Shown piece after piece: positions 43,365 to 52,625 of a stretch of 64,000 nucleotides of DNA (position 1 is the first letter of the stretch; each line of letters opens with the position of its first letter). The notes beneath the pieces were generated by a model. It made no database searches. It had not been told where the DNA came from and was given only the letters and a program-made list of their open reading frames with translations. The DNA is from Clostridia bacterium (GTDB lineage Bacteria; Bacillota; Clostridia; Saccharofermentanales; Saccharofermentanaceae), in contig JAEEWG010000004.1 in assembly GCA_016287245.1 (NCBI GenBank), forward strand, positions 62,001-126,000, in the 5' to 3' direction. The position numbers were made by a program, and so were the translations under genes.

Positions 43365-44261
43365 ATGAAGCATTCTTCCAAAGCAGTCTCCGGCATCGTC
43401 ATCGGCTGGATCGCATGTGTCTCCCTTCTGTTCGGGAACACGCTCACCCATCATATCTCTCACGAAGAAAACGAAAAGGACAGGGAGTCCCAGATACAGG
43501 ATATGGCTTCCGAGATCATCTCCGGCGGAAATCCCACTTTTCTCGTTCACGCGGATGATCTTCCTGTCGAAGGCGAGGAAGAAGAAGATACGGAAGATGC
43601 GGGAAAAGATCCGCGAAGCGATCTTTCTGATCCATCTCCGGATCCTGCTTCACCTTCCAACGGCCCTGACAGCCTTCCCGAAGATCCTTCCGGTTCTTCC
43701 TCATACCCGGCAGATCCTTCTGTCTCTTCTTTCGGAACGGAAGCAACGGCCTCCGGCGATCCCTCTTCAGAAGATACGGAAGAGGAAACAGCTGCCGACA
43801 CCTCGAGGGAGAGCCGCACTCCCACGGCATCTTCATCGTCCGGCTCTGAGGAATATACGCTCATTTCATACGGCACGCTCCTGATCCCTTCGATCGACTG
43901 CGATCTTCCTCTCTGGGATGGCGCCGGGAAGGTCGAGCTTCGCTACGGAGTCGGAAGGATGCCTCTGTCCTGCGAGGCCGGAGAGAAAGGAAATCTCGTG
44001 ATCTTCGGCCACCGCATGAAGAAAAAAGGCTCGATCTTCAACCGTCTCGGCGAGGTCTCTTACGGAGATGCCGTCATTGTCAACCGTAACGGCCGGTCCT
44101 TCACCTACATCGTCGATCAGATCGAAGTCATCGAGCCTTCTCTTCTATCCCGTTATATCGCGATGGGCGAAGGTGAAAAGAGGATCACTCTGATCACCTG
44201 CACACCCACCGGTGTCGGTTCTCACCGGCTTCTCGTTATCGGGCACCTCTCCTCTTCATGA
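43365..44261 (+). CDS. Class C-like sortase with long acidic disordered stalk
   Basis: The ATG at 43365 is chosen because it gives a good membrane helix (about residues 8-26); the frame extends upstream without support. The 298-residue product has a Ser/Pro/Asp/Glu-rich stalk (about residues 60-162), then a sortase domain. The catalytic residues appear to be His216 in Phe-Gly-His-Arg-Met, Cys279 in Leu-Ile-Thr-Cys-Thr-Pro and Arg288 in Ser-His-Arg-Leu-Leu-Val. The Cys-Thr-Pro-X-Gly-X-X-Ser-His-Arg motif is typical of pilus (class C) or class D enzymes. No lid motif or second membrane helix is seen. The gene converges on the 1357-residue adhesin gene, their 3' ends overlapping by 26 bases, so that protein is its likely substrate. 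Confidence 0.85.
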   Translation: MKHSSKAVSGIVIGWIACVSLLFGNTLTHHISHEENEKDRESQIQDMASEIISGGNPTFLVHADDLPVEGEEEEDTEDAGKDPRSDLSDPSPDPASPSNGPDSLPEDPSGSSSYPADPSVSSFGTEATASGDPSSEDTEEETAADTSRESRTPTASSSSGSEEYTLISYGTLLIPSIDCDLPLWDGAGKVELRYGVGRMPLSCEAGEKGNLVIFGHRMKKKGSIFNRLGEVSYGDAVIVNRNGRSFTYIVDQIEVIEPSLLSRYIAMGEGEKRITLITCTPTGVGSHRLLVIGHLSSS

Positions 44262-47200
44262 GATCAACTGCCGCCAGAAGGAACAGTGAGATCCCTGAAA
44301 CTCCGAAGATCCCGCAGCAGCTTCCTCCGATGATGAGGTCTCTTTCCGATGTCTTCACCGTATCGTAAAGGCGCGTTACGGAGATCTCTCCTTTATTTTT
44401 CACCTTTACCGGCATCACTTCGCTGTCGTTCCTGTAGCCCTCCGGCGCTTCCACTTCGACGATCTCGTAATCGCCCGCAGGAAGTCCCAAGATCGTGACT
44501 GTGCCGTACCATGAGGTATCCTTCTTCTCATCTGTGAAAAGGACCGTCGTCGCACCCGGATCTTTTTCTCCGCAGACCATGTACGCCATCTTCTCGGGGA
44601 GCCAGATAAATGAGAGGATCTCTCCGTTTCCGTCTCTTATGGAAACGCCGCACCTTCCCAGAAGTTCGCCATTTGAAGCGGATCTTTTCTCTGCTTTGAC
44701 CTCCGTGTAATCATCCAGAAGTTCGAAGTGATATACTTCACTTTCCTTGGTACAGGATACGGGGATCTTCTCGGAAAGGACGCGGAAATTCGTCCACCTT
44801 CCCACATCCGTCTCGATCAGATAGTAATCTCCTTCGCCGACCCAGAAACTGAGTTTTCCTTCGGTGTCCGTCTTTCCTTCGCTGATGAAGGTGTCCGGTT
44901 CGTCTCCGTCTTCTACCCTCCACAGCTGGAACGTCACACCGTCCATCGGGGTCTTCGATCCGTCGTTACAGTATTTCACGACTTGGATCTCCGACAGAAG
45001 GTAGTTAAAGATCTTCTCCGTCTGCACGGCATATGTGCCGGGTTCTTTTTGCGGCCTTGTGATCCGGATCGTCTTATCCGGTTCCAGCGCATATCTGTCG
45101 TGTGTTTTCGTCTCCCGGAGAAGAAGTGTCTCTCCTTTCGGGAAAGCAGTCTTCGTCTCCGCTTTTCCGTCCTTATCCGTGACCAGCTTCTCGATAAGAT
45201 CTCCGGTCGTGGTATATACTTCAAACTCCACGCCTTCCATCGGAAGCCTGGTGTCATCAGCGATCTTTTCGATCTGAAGTCTCACCCGTGAGATCTCATT
45301 CACGATCGGTTTATCCATCGAAAAGACGATCTTTCCCGCCGTCTGGTCTTTCTTCTTTCTTTTCGTAGAGATCTCGTGCTTTCCTTCATCTTTCAGATAC
45401 CCTTCCGGTGCTTTCAGTTCCTTTACATAGAAGGAATATCCGAACGGAATATCCGAAGTCGTCCGGCAGACCCCGTCTTCTCCGGAGATGACGACCTCGA
45501 TCAGCTCATCTTTCTTCACGATCACCGCACCTTTTCCCGAGAGGATATCTTCTCCCGCATAGACCCCGAAGACCGCCCCGGACAGTTCTTTTTCCGAAGA
45601 GACATACGTCTTCGTATTCGGATCATATGTGTATGTCCGCCCGACTTTTGAGAAAGTGATCTCGGCTTTCTGGCGTCCGTCGAGGGCGCTCTTTTCCGAC
45701 TTCACGATCCGGACCGTCTGATCCGATCTTGTATCCGAAACAGAAAAGATGATCGGGGTCGTGTTGATGAGATACCCCTCCGGAGCCGTCTTCTCGACGA
45801 GCTTATAAGAAGCGCGGGACGTCGACGCATTCAGGGAAAGATGCTCGATCGTGATCTTCCCGCTTTTATCCGTCGTATATGTCCCGAGCAGCGTTCCGCT
45901 CTTAAGCGGTGTTTCCTTCACGCCGTCTCCGTCCTTATCGAACATCTTATATGGTGTAAAGCTTTTTCCGTCCGGGGAACGAAGGATCGTCCCCTCCGGA
46001 TATTTCCCGGGATCCAGAAGCGAGATGTCTCTACTAAAGTCCAGCACATCCTCGTTACAGTAAAGTTCATAGACAGCACCGGAAAGGGAGCCTGACGAAT
46101 AGTTGAAACGGTAGCCCTTCAGGTCCTCAAAGCCCGTCTCCACAGAAGAAGCGGAAGAAAGTTTCCCGCCTGTCTTGGTAAAATCCAGCGTGACTTCGAC
46201 TTCTTCGTCGGCGAAAGGAACGGCCTTCAGGTCGCCTTTGGGACCCACGCCGATAAAGGACTCGCCCTTCTTCGCCTCGATGCGGATCGGGTCTTTCGCG
46301 AGAACAAAGCCCGCAGGTGCCTTCTTCTCTTTAATGTAGTAGGTGCCGACAGTAAGTCCCAGTTTATCGAGGTCCGCTGTGCCATCGGCTTTCGTGACAA
46401 AGGTATCCTTTCCGTCCCAGTCCGAAAGGACTTCCATCTTCTCATTTAAGACCGAAAACTCGACACCTTTGACCGGGATGATCTGTCCTGTTTTCTGATC
46501 GACCTTTCGGATCTGGATCCGAAGTTCATACTGGCGGTCTATAAGCGTCAGCGTCTTCTCCGGTCTTCCGTGGAGGCCGTCGCCGGTGATCGTGATGGTC
46601 TCGTCCGAACAGGCATAAGTATATTTCGTGGCTTCCGAGTCGATCTGATGGATCTTATACTCCCCGGCCGGAAGCTTCTTCGACCAGGCGCGGCCGTACG
46701 AATTGGTCTCCAGAAGATCTCTATAGACCTCCGGCGCTTTTTCGTAGGAGGCATATTTACTGTTCCAGACCTGAAATACTGCCCCCTTTTCTGATGCAAG
46801 CTGAGAGACCGGCGTGCCCGCATAGATATCGTATCCGGTCTGGATCTTCTTTATGATTTCGATACTGCCATTTTTAAGAACATCCTCAAAAGATGCCGTG
46901 CTGGTCGACTTATTCGCATCGACGGTAAACGTCGCCGGATTCGGGGACATCATCTGCGTCCCGGCGGGCGCGGCCGTCTGCCTGATCGTGTATTTGCCGG
47001 AAGGCAGTATGAGCATGTCTCCTGTCGCCTTATCCCTGATCTTCCCGTTCTTGTCGGAAACACATTCGAATCCCCATCCGGCGGCTTTGGCCGAAGCAAG
47101 GTCCGCATAATCCGACCGGTAGATCTCAAAGGCAGCGCCTTCTTCCGGGACCCGGATCGATCCGAAGACGCTTTCCTTGGTAAGTTCGATCTTCGTCTGC

Positions 47201-48309
47201 TTGACCTGCCAGCGGGCCGACGTCCCCGCAAATGTCTTCTGCGAACTCTCATAGAGCGCGACATAGGTCTGTCTGGGCTTTCCGGATTCCGACGGGGACG
47301 AGTCGAAGAAATATCCGTACATTCGCTGTGAGCTTTCGTTTCCCGTGTTGCTCTGCGCACGGACCTCGATATTCATGCTGCGACAGCCCTCTTCCTTAAG
47401 AAGGTCCTTCCATTCTCCTTCTATGCGAAAAGAACTGCCGGACGGATATTCCTTCCCCTGGGAGACGCCTTCGGAATACGTCCCGTCGGATCCTTTAAGG
47501 TAGATCTTCCCGCCGCTGATTTTCGTAAAACTGAAAGTCCCGCCGCTCTTTCCTTTGACCGTCTCTTTCACATTTACGGTAAAAGTCGCCCGGTATTTCT
47601 TCGCCGTACTGTCCCAGGAAATGGTAGAAAGATCCTTGATCTCCGATACATAGTTCGGGGTAAATGCTCCGGTCAGAGAGGGCCGGCCGGCCTCATCGTA
47701 AACCTTCCAGAGTCTTTTCGCTTCGGCAAGGACCGAGATGGCGGTCTGCCCGCTCCCCTGACCGTCGATAAAGGAATCGAGGTCGACGCCTTTAAGATAG
47801 GTCTGCGCCTCCGCGCCCATCCCATCCTGATACAGGTAGATCAGGTGCCAGATCAGAATCTGTTTGACGCAGTAGTGGATGTGCGGGATCCCGTTGACGG
47901 TATCCGGAAGTTCGAAGTGCGAGCTGTCCATCTCAATGATGTACTGCAGTTTGCCGAGCAGATCTTTTGCCACAGGATCTGACATAACTGTGGGCTTGAT
48001 GCTCCCGCCCTCCGGCGAAGGAGATCCCGCCATGACGCAGTAGACCGGCCGCTGCTGTCCGGGCTCGGTCGTCTCGGCATACATGTACTCAAGGATCTTG
48101 ATCCGGGTCTCGCCGTTAACGTTCCTGTAAAGCTCGAACGGCTGGTCGTCGTGGTAGACTTTATTGCCGGTCTCCATAAGCGGCGGCGCCGCCAGGACAC
48201 CCTTCAGAAACCGGCCCGACGGGAACGCGGATACCAGAAAAGCCAGAAGCAGCACAAAAGCCAGAAACTGCCTTTTCCCAAGTGTTTTCTTCGTTTTTTC
48301 AGTTGTCAT
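44236..48309 (-). CDS. Thioester-domain adhesin with many SpaA/Cna-B repeats
   Basis: The 1357-residue protein has a signal peptide (about residues 14-41). It then shows a thioester-like domain with Cys91 (Val-Tyr-Cys-Val) and Gln150 (Val-Lys-Gln-Ile-Leu-Ile-Trp), the pair that forms an internal Cys-Gln thioester in TED/TQXA adhesins able to bind host or surface amines. From about residue 375 on come at least seven SpaA/Cna-B-like repeats, each with a Gly-Ala/Gly-Val-Xaa-Phe strand and a Tyr-X-X-Lys/Arg-Glu end. The C-terminus has a hydrophobic span and Lys-Arg-Arg-Gly-Ala-Arg, but no Leu-Pro-X-Thr-Gly or Pro-Thr-Gly motif before it; the segment there reads Ser-Glu-Arg-Asp-Leu-Ile-Ile-Gly-Gly. 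An AAGGAG site supports the start. Confidence 0.85.
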   Translation of the reverse strand: MTTEKTKKTLGKRQFLAFVLLLAFLVSAFPSGRFLKGVLAAPPLMETGNKVYHDDQPFELYRNVNGETRIKILEYMYAETTEPGQQRPVYCVMAGSPSPEGGSIKPTVMSDPVAKDLLGKLQYIIEMDSSHFELPDTVNGIPHIHYCVKQILIWHLIYLYQDGMGAEAQTYLKGVDLDSFIDGQGSGQTAISVLAEAKRLWKVYDEAGRPSLTGAFTPNYVSEIKDLSTISWDSTAKKYRATFTVNVKETVKGKSGGTFSFTKISGGKIYLKGSDGTYSEGVSQGKEYPSGSSFRIEGEWKDLLKEEGCRSMNIEVRAQSNTGNESSQRMYGYFFDSSPSESGKPRQTYVALYESSQKTFAGTSARWQVKQTKIELTKESVFGSIRVPEEGAAFEIYRSDYADLASAKAAGWGFECVSDKNGKIRDKATGDMLILPSGKYTIRQTAAPAGTQMMSPNPATFTVDANKSTSTASFEDVLKNGSIEIIKKIQTGYDIYAGTPVSQLASEKGAVFQVWNSKYASYEKAPEVYRDLLETNSYGRAWSKKLPAGEYKIHQIDSEATKYTYACSDETITITGDGLHGRPEKTLTLIDRQYELRIQIRKVDQKTGQIIPVKGVEFSVLNEKMEVLSDWDGKDTFVTKADGTADLDKLGLTVGTYYIKEKKAPAGFVLAKDPIRIEAKKGESFIGVGPKGDLKAVPFADEEVEVTLDFTKTGGKLSSASSVETGFEDLKGYRFNYSSGSLSGAVYELYCNEDVLDFSRDISLLDPGKYPEGTILRSPDGKSFTPYKMFDKDGDGVKETPLKSGTLLGTYTTDKSGKITIEHLSLNASTSRASYKLVEKTAPEGYLINTTPIIFSVSDTRSDQTVRIVKSEKSALDGRQKAEITFSKVGRTYTYDPNTKTYVSSEKELSGAVFGVYAGEDILSGKGAVIVKKDELIEVVISGEDGVCRTTSDIPFGYSFYVKELKAPEGYLKDEGKHEISTKRKKKDQTAGKIVFSMDKPIVNEISRVRLQIEKIADDTRLPMEGVEFEVYTTTGDLIEKLVTDKDGKAETKTAFPKGETLLLRETKTHDRYALEPDKTIRITRPQKEPGTYAVQTEKIFNYLLSEIQVVKYCNDGSKTPMDGVTFQLWRVEDGDEPDTFISEGKTDTEGKLSFWVGEGDYYLIETDVGRWTNFRVLSEKIPVSCTKESEVYHFELLDDYTEVKAEKRSASNGELLGRCGVSIRDGNGEILSFIWLPEKMAYMVCGEKDPGATTVLFTDEKKDTSWYGTVTILGLPAGDYEIVEVEAPEGYRNDSEVMPVKVKNKGEISVTRLYDTVKTSERDLIIGGSCCGIFGVSGISLFLLAAVDLMKRRGAR

Positions 48310-48417
48310 GTTTCATTCTCCTTTTCGTAATATTTTGAGTGTGTCCGTATATTACGTTCGAAGGAGAACGAAAACTATATTTTATAAGCGCGATTTTGTA
48401 AACAATGCAAAACAAAA

Positions 48418-48470
48418 GGCGCCTCATGTGAAATTTCATCACATGAGGCACCCGAATGTTTTTTCCAAGT
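48418..48470 (-). terminator. Terminator of the YugP-like peptidase gene
   Basis: Arms GCCTCATGTG (48421-48430) and CACATGAGGC (48440-48449) form a perfect 10-bp stem with a 9-base loop. On the minus strand it is followed by a short T-rich stretch. It lies 29 bases after the peptidase stop at 48478. Confidence 0.75.
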
Positions 48471-48477
48471 GAAAAGA

Positions 48478-49209
48478 TCAGCGGCGGCGCTTGCCGTAGG
48501 AGATCAGGCGCAGGAGCGTGACGATCGCGGAAGCAGCAGCGGCGATATAGGTCATCGCGGCAGCGGAAAGGACTTTCGTCGCACCGGTCATCTCTTCGCC
48601 TGCGAGGATGCCGTCGTTTCTTAAGATCTTCAGCGCTCTTCTCGAAGCATCAAGCTCGACCGGAAGCGTGACCAGATAGAAAAGAACGGCCAGCGAGAAC
48701 ATGATGATCCCGAGCCAGAAGATGGTATTTCCCATACCACCGCTGGAAGTGTCGGAATAATCGAGGTAACCCATCATCATCAGGCCGATGATCGCGACAT
48801 AAGGTCCGAATCTCGAGCCGATATTCGCACCCGGAACGAGAGCGGAGCGGATCTTGTTCGGCACGAAGCCGACATGATGCTGGATCGCGTGGCCGCACTC
48901 ATGTGCCGCAACGCCCAGCGCCGCGATCGAAGAACTGCTGAAAACAGAATCCGACAGATTCAGCGTCTTATCCTTCGGGTTGAAGTTGTCCGTGAGGTTT
49001 CCGCTGATATGCTGGATCGTGACATCGTTGACTCCGTAAGAACTCAGGATGCGCTGTGCCACATCCGCGCCGGTCATGCCATTGGCAGCCATTTTCTTAC
49101 TGTATTTATTGAATGTATTTTTGCAGTTTGCGCTGATGATCAGGCTGACCACCATCATGCCGATCGAGATGATCAGACCGAAACTGCTCATAAAATCCCA
49201 AAAGCCCAT
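48478..49209 (-). CDS. YugP-like membrane zinc metallopeptidase
   Basis: The 243-residue protein has an N-terminal membrane helix, an Ala-Ala-His103-Glu104-Cys-Gly-His107-Ala-Ile-Gln zinc site (HExxH), and two or three further hydrophobic segments. A Glu in the Val-Glu-Leu-Asp-Ala-Ser segment near residue 189 may be the third zinc ligand. This matches the PF04298/YugP family of Firmicutes, whose substrates are largely unknown. AAAAGGAG precedes the ATG. It stands alone between the adhesin and the glycolytic fusion gene. Confidence 0.85.
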   Translation of the reverse strand: MGFWDFMSSFGLIISIGMMVVSLIISANCKNTFNKYSKKMAANGMTGADVAQRILSSYGVNDVTIQHISGNLTDNFNPKDKTLNLSDSVFSSSSIAALGVAAHECGHAIQHHVGFVPNKIRSALVPGANIGSRFGPYVAIIGLMMMGYLDYSDTSSGGMGNTIFWLGIIMFSLAVLFYLVTLPVELDASRRALKILRNDGILAGEEMTGATKVLSAAAMTYIAAAASAIVTLLRLISYGKRRR

Positions 49210-49304
49210 GGTTCACACTCCTTTTATCCTGCACACGCAGATGCATTTTCCGGTTCTTTTCGAAAAGATCCGCGGCGCATATCATACGCCATTATTATAA
49301 CAGA

Positions 49305-49352
49305 AAAAGAGGGGACGCTTTACGTGACTTTCATCACATAAAGCGCCCCCTG
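49305..49352 (-). terminator. Terminator of the PGK-TPI gene
   Basis: Arms GGGGACGCTTTACGTGA and TCACATAAAGCGCCCC form a long stem with small bulges around CTTTCA. On the minus strand CTCTTTTTC follows. Its loop region resembles the terminator at 48421-48449 (TCATCACAT in both). Confidence 0.8.
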
Positions 49353-49382
49353 ATCTAACTTATCAATTCTTATGGCAATGAA

Positions 49383-51335
49383 TTACTTAGCAGCGTTGCA
49401 GATGACGGAGAAGTCCTGAGCCTTCAGGGAAGCACCGCCAACGAGACCGCCGTTGATGTCAGCCTGAGCGAAGAGGCCTGCAGCATTACCAGCGTTGCAG
49501 GATCCGCCGTACTGGATCGTGATCGCCTCAGCGCACTTCTCGCAGTAGAGCTCAGCGATGACGCCACGGATGAACTTGCAGACTTCCTCAGCCTGCTCGT
49601 CTGTAGCTGTCTTGCCTGTTCCGATTGCCCAGATCGGCTCGTAAGCGATCGTGATCTGGCAGAGCTTGGAAGCCGGGATATCCTTGAAAGCGCCAACGAT
49701 CTGACCCTTGATCCAGTCAAATGTCTCGCCTGCTTCACGCTGAGCCAGGGACTCACCGCAGCAGATGATCGGCTTCACGCCGTACTTGAGAAGAGCCAGA
49801 GCCTTCTTATTGACTGTCTCGTCTGTCTCAGCGTTGTACTCACGACGCTCGGAGTGACCGATGATGCAGTATGTAACACCCATCTTAGCCAGCCAGAGCG
49901 GAGAGATCTCGCCTGTGAAAGCACCCTTCTCTTCGAAGTGGCAGTTCTGAGCAGCGATCTTGATGTTGGTGTAAGCTGTAGCCTCAACAGCAGCTGCAAG
50001 AGCAGTAGCCGGAACGCCGAGAGCGATTCTTGCTGTAGCGTCCTTAACGAGCGGCTTCAGTTCTTCGATGAGCTTAACAGCATCCGCCGGGATACCGCAG
50101 TTCATCTTCCAGTTACCTGCAGCAAATGTTCTGCCGATCTCCTTATCGTTCAGGCAATCGATACCCGGGAGTACCTTACCTTCGATGAACTCGAGGGAAG
50201 CACCACCACCAGTGGAGATGTGTGTTACCTTATCAGCATAGCCGAGCTTCTCAACAGCAGCAGCAGAGTCACCGCCACCGATGATGGAGATGGCAGAGGA
50301 CTCAGCGATCGCCTGAGCGAGAGCCTTTGTACCAACTGCGAACTTTTCGAACTCGAATACGCCTGCAGGACCATTCCAGATAACGGTCTTAGCAGCTTTG
50401 ATCTCAGCAGAGAACATTTCGATGGTCTTCGGTCCGATATCCAGACCCATCCAGCCATCCGGGATCGCCATGGTATCAACTACCTGGGAGTTAGCGTTTG
50501 CATCGAAAGCATCAGCAGCAACTGTATCCACAGGTGTCAGGAGCTTAACGCCCTTAGCCTCAGCCTTAGCGATGAGTTCTTTTGCAAGATCGAACTTATC
50601 CGGCTCACAGAGGGAAGTACCGATGGAACCGCCCTGAGCAGCTGCGAATGTGTAAGCCATACCACCACCGATGATGATCGTGTCAGCCTTGTCGATGAGG
50701 TTCTCGATTACGCCGATCTTATCGGAAACCTTAGAACCACCGAGGATAGCAACGAACGGACGCTCCGGATTTGCGAGAGCACCGCCGATGAACTTGATCT
50801 CTTTCTCGATCAGGTAACCGGAAGCGGACGGCAGGAAGTTTGCAAGACCTGCTGTGGAAGCATGTGCACGGTGAGCTGTACCGAAAGCATCGTTGACATA
50901 AAGATCAGCCATGGAAGCGAGCTCTGCAGCGAACTTCGGATCATTCTTTGTTTCTTCTTTGTGGAAACGGACGTTCTCGAGCATGAGGATCTCGCCGTCC
51001 TGAAGAGCAGCAGCCTTCGCCTTTGCATCTTCACCGATAACGTCAGCAGCCAGTGTTACCGGCTTGCCGATGAGCTCAGCGAGACGATCAGCAGCAGGCT
51101 TCATGGAGAATGCCGGCTCCGGTCCATTCTTCGGGCGACCGAGGTGGGAAACGAGGATTACCTTCGCACCGTTATCTACGAGATACTTGATCGTCGGGAG
51201 AGCACCCTTGATTCTCTTATCGTCTGTAATTTCACCTGTCTTCTTGTCGAGCGGTACGTTGAAGTCCACACGAACGATTACTCTTTTGCCGGAAACGTTT
51301 AAATCTTCGACATTTTTCTTCTGAACCATTGCCAT
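49383..51335 (-). CDS. Bifunctional phosphoglycerate kinase-triosephosphate isomerase fusion
   Basis: One 650-residue frame holds two glycolytic enzymes. Residues 1 to about 398 are phosphoglycerate kinase, with [25 protein letters not shown] and Gly-Gly-Gly-Asp-Ser. From about residue 401 it is a complete triosephosphate isomerase: Gly-Asn-Trp-Lys410-Met-Asn, His494 in Ile-Ile-Gly-His-Ser-Glu-Arg-Arg, and Glu566 in Tyr-Glu-Pro-Ile-Trp. A covalent PGK-TPI is known from Thermotoga maritima. The start at 51335 has AAGGAG upstream. gap and gpm are not adjacent. Confidence 0.95.
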   Translation of the reverse strand: MAMVQKKNVEDLNVSGKRVIVRVDFNVPLDKKTGEITDDKRIKGALPTIKYLVDNGAKVILVSHLGRPKNGPEPAFSMKPAADRLAELIGKPVTLAADVIGEDAKAKAAALQDGEILMLENVRFHKEETKNDPKFAAELASMADLYVNDAFGTAHRAHASTAGLANFLPSASGYLIEKEIKFIGGALANPERPFVAILGGSKVSDKIGVIENLIDKADTIIIGGGMAYTFAAAQGGSIGTSLCEPDKFDLAKELIAKAEAKGVKLLTPVDTVAADAFDANANSQVVDTMAIPDGWMGLDIGPKTIEMFSAEIKAAKTVIWNGPAGVFEFEKFAVGTKALAQAIAESSAISIIGGGDSAAAVEKLGYADKVTHISTGGGASLEFIEGKVLPGIDCLNDKEIGRTFAAGNWKMNCGIPADAVKLIEELKPLVKDATARIALGVPATALAAAVEATAYTNIKIAAQNCHFEEKGAFTGEISPLWLAKMGVTYCIIGHSERREYNAETDETVNKKALALLKYGVKPIICCGESLAQREAGETFDWIKGQIVGAFKDIPASKLCQITIAYEPIWAIGTGKTATDEQAEEVCKFIRGVIAELYCEKCAEAITIQYGGSCNAGNAAGLFAQADINGGLVGGASLKAQDFSVICNAAK

Positions 51336-51581
51336 AATGTTCACACTCCTTAAGAAAATTACTTGTTGTTCAAGCCCCATTATTATACTCGCATCCGCGC
51401 GCGGTTTCAATTTTATTTATAAAGAAAATAAGTGGCGCATCGAGGGGAGGGATGCGCCACATATAACAATTCGATGAAAGGTCCTTTTTCTTTTTGCCCT
51501 TCAAAATATATGACGACGCACTTTCCGGATCTGTTGCAAAAATCCTCCTGCCGCGATACATTTTTCTTTGGAGGGACGAAC

Positions 51582-52622
51582 ATGAACGAGAATCAACCGA
51601 AGTTTCTTACGCCGGATTACGCATCCGATTTTCAGTGCATCTCCGGAAAATGCCGTCACAGCTGCTGTATCGGCTGGGAGATCGACATCGACGACGAGAC
51701 CTGGCATCGCTACCGGAATGTCCCCGGGAAGATCGGGGAGAAGCTTTCCGCTTTTATCGCTCCGCCCGAAAAGGACTGTCCCGCCCACTTTATTCTCCGG
51801 GAGCAGGAGCGCTGCCCGTTTTTAAATGAGCAGAATCTCTGCGAACTGATCCTCACTCTCGGCGAGGACTCCCTCTGTGACATCTGCCGCGAGCATCCGC
51901 GCTTTTATAACCGGATCGGAGGAAACCTCGAGATGGGCCTCGGCCTCTGCTGCGAGGAGGCTTCCCGTCTTCTTTTTGCCCGAAAAGATCCGATCCGTCT
52001 GCTTTCGAGCGATCTTTCCGATCCTGCCGGTGAGGGCTCTTCCGATCCGGCCGAAGAAGGTGTCTTTGAACCGGAAGAGGAAGGATCTTCTTTCGATCCG
52101 CTCCTTCTTTCATTCCGCGATGATGTTTTTTCTCTTCTTCAGGACAGGACGAAGACCCTGGAGGGCCGTATCTCTGCCATCCGGGCGCGTTTTTGCCTTC
52201 CGGAAAGCCCGACCGGCATCTCCTTCTGGGGCGACTTCTTTGAAACACTCGAGCGGCTCGATCCCACCTGGGAAAAGGAGATCGACCGCATGAAAAACGG
52301 ACACGCCGACCTTTCCTCCTTCCGCGCTTTCATGGAAAAGGAAGACCGGACGGCCGAATATGAGAACTTCCTGTGGTATCTTTTCTACCGGCATCTGGCG
52401 TCTTCCTGCGATGAGGACTCCTTCGCCACTTATCTTCAGCTCTGCATCCTGTTTCTTCATATCCTCGAGTATCTCGGTGCCTGCCGGCTTTCGGAGAACG
52501 GATCTTTTTCAAAGGAAGAACAGATCGAACTGGCCCGCATGTTCTCCAGCGAGATCGAATACTCGGATGAGAACATCGAGCGGATCACAGATCTTCTGCT
52601 CGAACGGGAACTTATTCTCTGA
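51582..52622 (+). CDS. FliB-like Cys-rich protein (flagellin lysine N-methylase family)
   Basis: The start at 51582 is set by GGAGGG at 51570. The 346-residue product begins Lys-Phe-Leu-Thr-Pro-Asp-Tyr and carries Cys19, Cys24, Cys28 and Cys29 (Cys-X4-Cys-X3-Cys-Cys). Further Cys follow in Glu-Arg-Cys-Pro-Phe, Leu-Cys-Glu-Leu, Leu-Cys-Asp-Ile-Cys-Arg-Glu-His-Pro-Arg-Phe and Leu-Cys-Cys-Glu-Glu-Ala. This is the pattern of FliB proteins, which methylate lysines of flagellin in some bacteria and probably bind a metal cluster. No flagellar gene is in this window, so another substrate is possible. Acidic repeats (Pro-Ala-Glu-Glu/Pro-Glu-Glu-Glu) lie around residues 150-170. Confidence 0.75.
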   Translation: MNENQPKFLTPDYASDFQCISGKCRHSCCIGWEIDIDDETWHRYRNVPGKIGEKLSAFIAPPEKDCPAHFILREQERCPFLNEQNLCELILTLGEDSLCDICREHPRFYNRIGGNLEMGLGLCCEEASRLLFARKDPIRLLSSDLSDPAGEGSSDPAEEGVFEPEEEGSSFDPLLLSFRDDVFSLLQDRTKTLEGRISAIRARFCLPESPTGISFWGDFFETLERLDPTWEKEIDRMKNGHADLSSFRAFMEKEDRTAEYENFLWYLFYRHLASSCDEDSFATYLQLCILFLHILEYLGACRLSENGSFSKEEQIELARMFSSEIEYSDENIERITDLLLERELIL

Positions 52623-52625
52623 CCC

